Source of the DNA: Welwitschia mirabilis
Taxonomy: Eukaryota; Gnetophyta; Gnetopsida; Welwitschiales
Assembly (NCBI GenBank): GCA_051453625.1
Contig: JBOZIK010000001.1
Span: 175,909,973 to 175,973,972, forward strand
Direction: 5' to 3'
DNA length: 64,000 nt
Shown here: positions 59,331-64,000 of the stretch, piece after piece
How the letters are laid out: every line of letters begins with the position of its first letter
Position numbering within the stretch: the first letter of the stretch is position 1
The notes under the pieces: generated by a model
What the model saw: only the letters and a program-made list of their open reading frames with translations
Database searches by the model: none
Told to the model about the DNA's origin: nothing
Made by a program: the position numbers and the translations under genes

Positions 59331-59526
59331 GTACCAGAGCAGAAACAAGAATTAACTTCAAGGCTTGAAATGCCTCATCACATGATTAGTCCATTTAAAC
59401 TGTGGGTTCTTCTTAAGTAATGTAGTTAAAGGAGAAGCTATCTTAGAGAAATTTTTGATAAACCTTCGATAATATCTTGCAAGGTCAAGAAAGCTTTGGA
59501 CCCCTGACACTAATTCAGTGCTTGGA

Positions 59527-60440
59527 CTAGTTCATAATAGCTTGGACTCTTTTTTCATCTACACTAACTTCATCTTTTAAAATCACATGCCCTAAAAACT
59601 TAATTTTAGATAGCCAGATCTCACACATCTTAGGATTTGCACAGAAGTGATTCCTTTGCAAGGTATCGAGTACTATCCTTAAGTGCTTCTCATGTGCTTC
59701 GTTAGTTAGAGAATAAACTATCACATCATAAAAAAAAAAAAAAAAACTACCATAAAATCATCTACATAAGCTCTAAAAATGTCATTCATCAATGCCATAA
59801 ATGCTGCTGAAGCATTAGTCAAGCTAAAAGGAACTACTTTAAACTCATAGTGTACATACCTATTTCGAAAAGCTATTTTAAAAACATCTTCTTCCTTAAT
59901 CCTAAATTGATAATATCCAGACTTAAGATCAATATTGGAGAAAATTCTAGCATATTTCAATTGATCATATAGATCCTCTATCCTTGGCAAAGGATAACTA
60001 TTCCTTATGATGACTTTATTCAACACTCTATAATCTACACATAGTCTCAAACTTCCATCCTTCTTTTTAATAAAAAGGATGGACGCTTCCCAAGGAGATA
60101 TGCTTGGTCTAATAAACTCCTTATCTAGCAGTGCAATTATTTGATTCTTCAACTCTGCCAACTTAACTGAAGACATCCTATAAGGTTCTCTAGAAATTGG
60201 TTTAACACCTGGTTTAAGAGATATTTCAAAATCTTCCTTCCTACTTGGGAGACATCCTGGAAGTTCTTCTGGAAATAAACCTACATACTCATTCATAAAT
60301 TCTTTTATTAGTTGCTTCTTTCCTACCAATCTTTCAGTAACAGGTTTAGAGGACATGGGTAACCAAACACTTTCACCACTAGGTTTCATTACTATAACTC
60401 TCCTGGAGAAGTAATCTATCTGTGCTATATTTTCTTGCAA
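59527..60440 (-). pseudogene. Chromovirus 2: reverse transcriptase
   Basis: The longest good frame in the window (60440-59721). It starts in the protease-RT linker ([20 protein letters not shown]), continues with [20 protein letters not shown], then [40 protein letters not shown] and [20 protein letters not shown]. It is open up to the catalytic box, where a 17-base A/T homopolymer (59730-59746) interrupts it. The second piece (59724-59527) resumes with [20 protein letters not shown] and KIKFLGHVILKDEVSVDEKR. The enzyme copies element RNA into DNA; the break at the catalytic Asp pair makes it inactive. Confidence 0.9.
59730..59746. repeat. Homopolymer run (17 A on +) at the RT active site
   Basis: On the coding strand it is 17 T directly after 'ttttatggtag'. 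The two flanking frames differ, so the run causes a frameshift and replaces the codons for the catalytic Asp-Asp box. Confidence 0.9.
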
Positions 60441-60784
60441 TTAGTTCATGCCTAAAATGGCATCAAAGGATCCCAACTCTAAAATCAAAAACTGGACCTA
60501 GAATTTATGACCTCCAATGACATCATCACATATAGGGGTTTTACCCAAGGCTCTAATAGTACTACCATCTCGTAACTCAACAAAAACATTATGTTCACAC
60601 TGAACCTCTGAAAATAATCTCTAAGACATGCAATAAAGAAATCTTTAGCTCCTAGATCTAATAAGATTTTAACAAGAGCACTAATTAAAGTACCTATAGT
60701 TTCCAAGATCACTGAGAGATGAACTTCTTCTTTGGATATGGATGCATATAATTTTCTGACATTTAATGATTCCTGTTCCTCCTT
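60441..60784 (-). pseudogene. Chromovirus 2: aspartic protease
   Basis: The frame 60811-60485 includes HLSVILETIGTLISALVKIL, then LDLGAKDFFIA. The catalytic block is normally Asp-Ser/Thr-Gly-Ala; here Ser is Leu (consistent with one C-to-T change). Downstream the flap region is frame-shifted, before '[17 protein letters not shown]' near 60450. The protease releases gag and pol products. Confidence 0.8.
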
Positions 60785-61770
60785 CTTCCTCTTAGGATAA
60801 CTCTTGACCAAATGTGATTCTCCACAACTGTAACACCTGATTATTTTAGGATTCTAAGCTCCTATTCTAAAAGAAGGTATAGATTTTTGAGCTGGTAACT
60901 GTGCTCTTCCTCTTCCTTGAGAGGGTTTGACTTCTAACTGGTTCACTCGTATAAGTTCCTATTGTCCTCTACCTCTTGCCATTCCAAAACTCCTAAAAAG
61001 GACTTCTTCTTGGTAAAGTTTCCTCTCTGCTCTTGAGGATTGACTCGCTTATCCCTAAAATTCCTACTACCTTCCCATGATTCTTTGAAAAGCTTGATCT
61101 TTTCTAAGGCCTCTGCAAAAGTTCTTGGTTGAAACAACTTAATCTACCTTTGGATCACAGGATGTAGACCAGCAACCAACCTATGAATCTTCACTGTTCA
61201 ATGCTAGTTATCTCAAGTACATAGCATAATAACTGCATGAAGCAATTTTCATACTGGCCATGGTTAAGGATCCCTGACTAAGATTGTAGAATTCCTCTGC
61301 CTTGACTTTCTTATAGTACTCTAAAATGTATCTAGCTCGGAAACACTCTTCAAAGCCCTCCCAAGAAAAGTGCTCAGGAAACATGGGTTAAGCCTTTTCT
61401 GCATCCCAGCACAAGGCAACATTCTTCCTCAGATGGTGTACAACAAGGACGGTCTTTTGCTTAGATGTGTAGTTGAATAGTTTGAACTCCCTGTTTATTG
61501 AGATTAACTAGGTCTCAGCTTCAGCTATACTATCATATCCTTCGAAGATTGAGGGATTGATTCGTTTAAACTACATCATCAATTTTCGATTTGCATCATG
61601 CACATTCCTGTCATCTCTCCTAGCCTGAAGCCCATTGACTAGATGGTTAATGACATTCACTAGGTAGGTCACATATATGGGCAGTGGTATAGCTCTTCTG
61701 CCATCTCTTAATCTTGCCAAACATAGAAATGCGAATAAAGAAAAGATGCTAAAATGCAATTTAATCACAC
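60785..61770 (-). pseudogene. Chromovirus 2: gag
   Basis: The likely start codon is the ATG at 61704-61702, by comparison with chromovirus 1. A one-base loss just after it puts the downstream frame (GRRAIPLPIYVTYLVNVINH, 61710 on) out of register. The core reads NPSIFEGYDSIAEAET, FKLFNYTSKQKTVLVVHHLR and WEGFEECFRARYILEYY. The basic C-terminal part (61137-60943) ends in a zinc knuckle at 60835-60790, CYSCGESHLVKSYPKR, in which the fourth ligand Cys is Ser. Gag forms the particle and the knuckle binds RNA. Confidence 0.85.
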
Positions 61771-61792
61771 AAGTTCAAATTCAAAACCTAGC

Positions 61793-61804
61793 ACTCTGAT
61801 ACCA
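61793..61804 (-). promoter_or_regulatory. Primer-binding site of chromovirus 2
   Basis: The complement reads TGGTATCAGAGT, 11 of 12 matching the initiator-Met-tRNA site, three bases from the LTR edge at 61808. Confidence 0.9.
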
Positions 61805-62116
61805 AAATGTAACATCCTCATTAAAAATCCATCCTATAGCACTTTTCACCTAGCTTGTTTATTGTTCATCTAAAATGGGAGATGAAAAAGAATCCATTCA
61901 TATAAACAAGATGGTTCTTGATATATAGTTTTGATTGAAATATAGAACTTAATTCATTAGTGTGACCATCATTTCTTAATATTGCATATTAGAATAGCCA
62001 CGATAATAGGATACCCTAGACTCCACGGCATATAATGTTTGAAATTTGTATTTGTTTATAAATGCATATAAGTAAACTAAGAAAGGGTAGAATGGATCTT
62101 CTAATAAAGGAAATAC

Positions 62117-62318
62117 AAACACAAAATTTTATCATCATTTTCAGCTATGGTTTATAGAATTGGCAATAATTCTCTATGTAAATAAGATTATTTAAGGAGA
62201 AAAACAAGGAAAAATAGAAACACAAAATTTTATCATCATTTTCAGCTATGGTTCATAAAATTGGCAATAATTCTCTATGTGAATAAGATTATTTAAGGAG
62301 AAAAACAAGGAAAAATAG
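62117..62318. repeat. 101-bp tandem duplication in the LTR
   Basis: 62117-62217 and 62218-62318 are nearly identical; I see three substitutions (gtttat/gttcat, agaatt/aaaatt, gtaaat/gtgaat). Much younger than the LTR itself. Confidence 0.9.
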
Positions 62319-62459
62319 AACAGATAAGATCTTAAAAACTATTTAATGGGATCAAATAAGCCTTACTTATAAACTATTTAGGAGCAGTTTTTTGGTCAGC
62401 TGTTTAAACGTTTTAACAATTCACTCGGTGCCACTCCTTCTCGGTGCACAATCTATCCT

Positions 62460-63180
62460 TTGAGTGCGAGAAGCTCACAGGTAGGTTACAGATGATAGAG
62501 AGGCACAACAGCAAGTGATAGGGCTAGCACGGTGGATGCGAAAAGTTACAGACTGAAATACGAACTTGTTCAGCAGGGAATGCAGTAAAAGGAACGTGTG
62601 AAGGCAAAGAACAGCGTGGCAAGAGAACAGACACATCCATGGCAGTTGAACTACACAGAGAGGAAGATCGGCGAAGGGCACAGCTGAAGGAGGTGGACAT
62701 TAGGGCTCATGCAATAATAGAGGGAGAGGTAGGGAAAGACATTAGATGCGGAGGGACAGCGTTGGGCGCTGACACGAAGAAGGCTGAGCGCTGGCGGGGA
62801 GATGCGAGAGGCGTGTCTTGATGCAGAGGTAGGAGAAATGTGGAGAAGGGGCTGTGAAGGAAAACGAATCATGGAGCGCCGCGGCGACAACGCAGGAGAA
62901 GGCGCAGGCTCGAGAATGGATAGCACGCACGGCGAGGGCGCAGGTGCGCGGTGATGCAGGAGCGACGAAGGAGACGCAGACAGGATGTCGGCGGTGGCAG
63001 GCGGACAAGGGCGTTGGTCGTGGAGTTCGCGAGGGCTCCAAGCGGCAGTGTGCACGGTGAGAAGGACTCCAGGCGGTTTTCGGCAGGAAATGGCATATTC
63101 TGCCTCAGGGACAGCATTGCCCAACAGAAACCGGCGGCGTAGGTAGTGGGCGGTGAATGATGGCAACAGGCAGACGGGTG
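62460..63180. other. GC- and CpG-rich block of the chromovirus LTR
   Basis: Contrasts strongly with the AT-rich surroundings and is dense in CG pairs ('gagcgccgcggcgacaacg' near 62874). Several overlapping frames are open on both strands here (62651-63166 on the minus strand is the longest, 171 codons), as expected from GC-rich sequence with few stop codons. None has a recognisable product. It probably represents the LTR before methylation decay. Confidence 0.65.
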
Positions 63181-63221
63181 AAATCCGCTATAAAGGGAGG
63201 GCCAAATAATAAGAACAAGAC

Positions 63222-63229
63222 CCACGTGG
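63222..63229. promoter_or_regulatory. G-box palindrome in the chromovirus LTR
   Basis: CCACGTGG, the core bound by plant bZIP and bHLH factors (known). The 3' LTR copy reads CCATGTGG (near 55570), a C-to-T loss at the CpG. Function in the LTR is inferred. Confidence 0.5.
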
Positions 63230-64000
63230 ACGTAAGAGGGAAGAGCGGTTCGAATGAAGCAGGCGAAACAAAGTAAAGCTTAACATAAAATAAAAAAATT
63301 ACCCGCCAGTGATACACCCCTTAAATTGATTACATTTAGGTTTTATGACTAAGACTTTGTTAGCTGGGAGTTGAACCTTAGTCTCTTCCAAGGCACCCTG
63401 TTAGGCTGACCAGTACTGTTATGCAGTCACTTTTGAGGTAAACAATAAACGGCAGTATTAAATATGAGTCCTAACCTTATTTCATTTAATTAAATATCAC
63501 AAGGCTTATTTTTAAAATGTGCTTCTTAAGTTTACTTGAAGGGAAGCTAACCAAATGTTTATTTAACACTTATGTAATGAGTATAAAATATAGAATCTAA
63601 TCAACCATAATTCATTATAAGTATCACATTGTCCTTTTAAATAACATGTAGTTAAGACAAAACACCACCTCAATTATCATAATGACAAGAAACCAAATAA
63701 TTTATTCACATAAAACAAAAACATGTTCATAATAAATAGTTAAACAAAGTATTTTATTGCATAATTCCAAACATAACACTGAACTTCAACCATTTCTTTA
63801 AATTTAGTAGGTAACATGTAACAACCACACACGTAACATGATTATAAAATAACTGTATGATAACTAAATGAAATAGATAGAAGACACCCAAATGATAATG
63901 ACCACTAGCTTCTTTTTGCCTTCTCATTTGCATTTACTCCTATATGAGCAAAAGTGGTGTGAGAACTGTAATTTAACACAGTTCCCAGTATGGCCCATGA

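Larger units (their letters stand above)
55345..64000 (-). mobile_element. Chromovirus 2 (Ty3/gypsy), 5' LTR leaves the window
   Basis: A nearly complete gypsy order on the minus strand: 5' LTR (61808 to beyond 64000), initiator-Met primer site, gag, protease, RT, RNase H, integrase, chromodomain-like tail, polypurine-like stretch, truncated 3' LTR (55345-57472). The tail with VKLFNKKEMILQGKAV indicates a chromovirus. It is less decayed than other elements here, but every domain still has stops or shifts. Confidence 0.85.
61808..64000 (-). repeat. 5' LTR of chromovirus 2 (right end outside the window)
   Basis: The left edge reads TGTAACATCC on +, the inverted partner of the LTR start TGTCACATCC at 57463-57472. 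The match 62983-64000 to 55345-56290 defines the LTR. From that alignment the full LTR should be about 3.3 kb, ending near 65.1 kb. It contains a 101-bp tandem duplication and a GC-rich block with a G-box. Confidence 0.85.

Noticed and set aside
62651-63166. 171-codon open frame on the minus strand, with other overlapping frames
   Set aside because: It lies in the GC-rich part of an LTR where stop codons are rare, several frames on both strands are open at once, and no domain is visible.

Overview
This window is repeat-rich nuclear DNA from a flowering plant with a transposon-dense genome; the sequence alone does not name the species. It is AT-rich. I found no intact host gene, tRNA, rRNA or CRISPR array. 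Almost everything recognisable is the decayed remains of LTR retrotransposons, plus one probable DNA transposon. No long open frame is a functional gene: the best ones are islands of Ty1/copia or Ty3/gypsy polyprotein broken by stops and frameshifts.

Layout. 1-2.67 kb: the 3' end of a + strand Ty1/copia (Sirevirus-like) element, with RNase H, a spacer with repeated polypurine tracts, and a 3' LTR running into an assembly gap. 2.8-7.0 kb: noncoding, with LTR-like signals and an ~82-bp tandem repeat. ~7.0-16.3 kb: a very old + strand Ty1/copia element with both LTRs and readable traces of protease, integrase, RT and RNase H. 16.3-20.8 kb: nothing coding. 20.85-27.26 kb: a + strand Athila-like Ty3/gypsy element with two LTRs, a decayed tRNA-Asp-type primer site, gag and protease, but the RT-RNase H-integrase block missing. 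27.3-29.3 kb: unassigned.

29.3-35.36 kb: a truncated minus strand chromovirus-like element whose ~4.3-kb LTR holds a probable Mutator-like element (long terminal inverted repeats and a 9-bp target duplication matching at 8 of 9 positions). This LTR abuts an older minus strand Athila-like element (35.36-36.9 kb), apparently inside its RT. 38.2-39.6 kb: the 3' part of a + strand LTR, a primer site and a repeated leader. 41.5-55.3 kb: a minus strand Tat/Ogre-like Ty3/gypsy locus in three overlapping segments separated by 100-N gaps, each with its own internal junction. 55.3-64.0 kb: a second minus strand chromovirus (gag, protease, RT, RNase H, integrase and a chromodomain-like tail), with a truncated 3' LTR and a 5' LTR running off the window.

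The elements do not cooperate; the logic is successive insertion, deletion and C-to-T decay. The most notable signals are the probable MULE inside the chromovirus LTR, a nine-copy hairpin-like motif shared by the LTRs and untranslated regions of the RT-less Athila-like element, a dense TTGAC array in the Tat LTR, a homopolymer run at the RT catalytic motif of the second chromovirus, and a truncated-LTR to truncated-LTR junction marked by a perfect palindrome. All alignments were made by eye, so diffuse boundaries are approximate.
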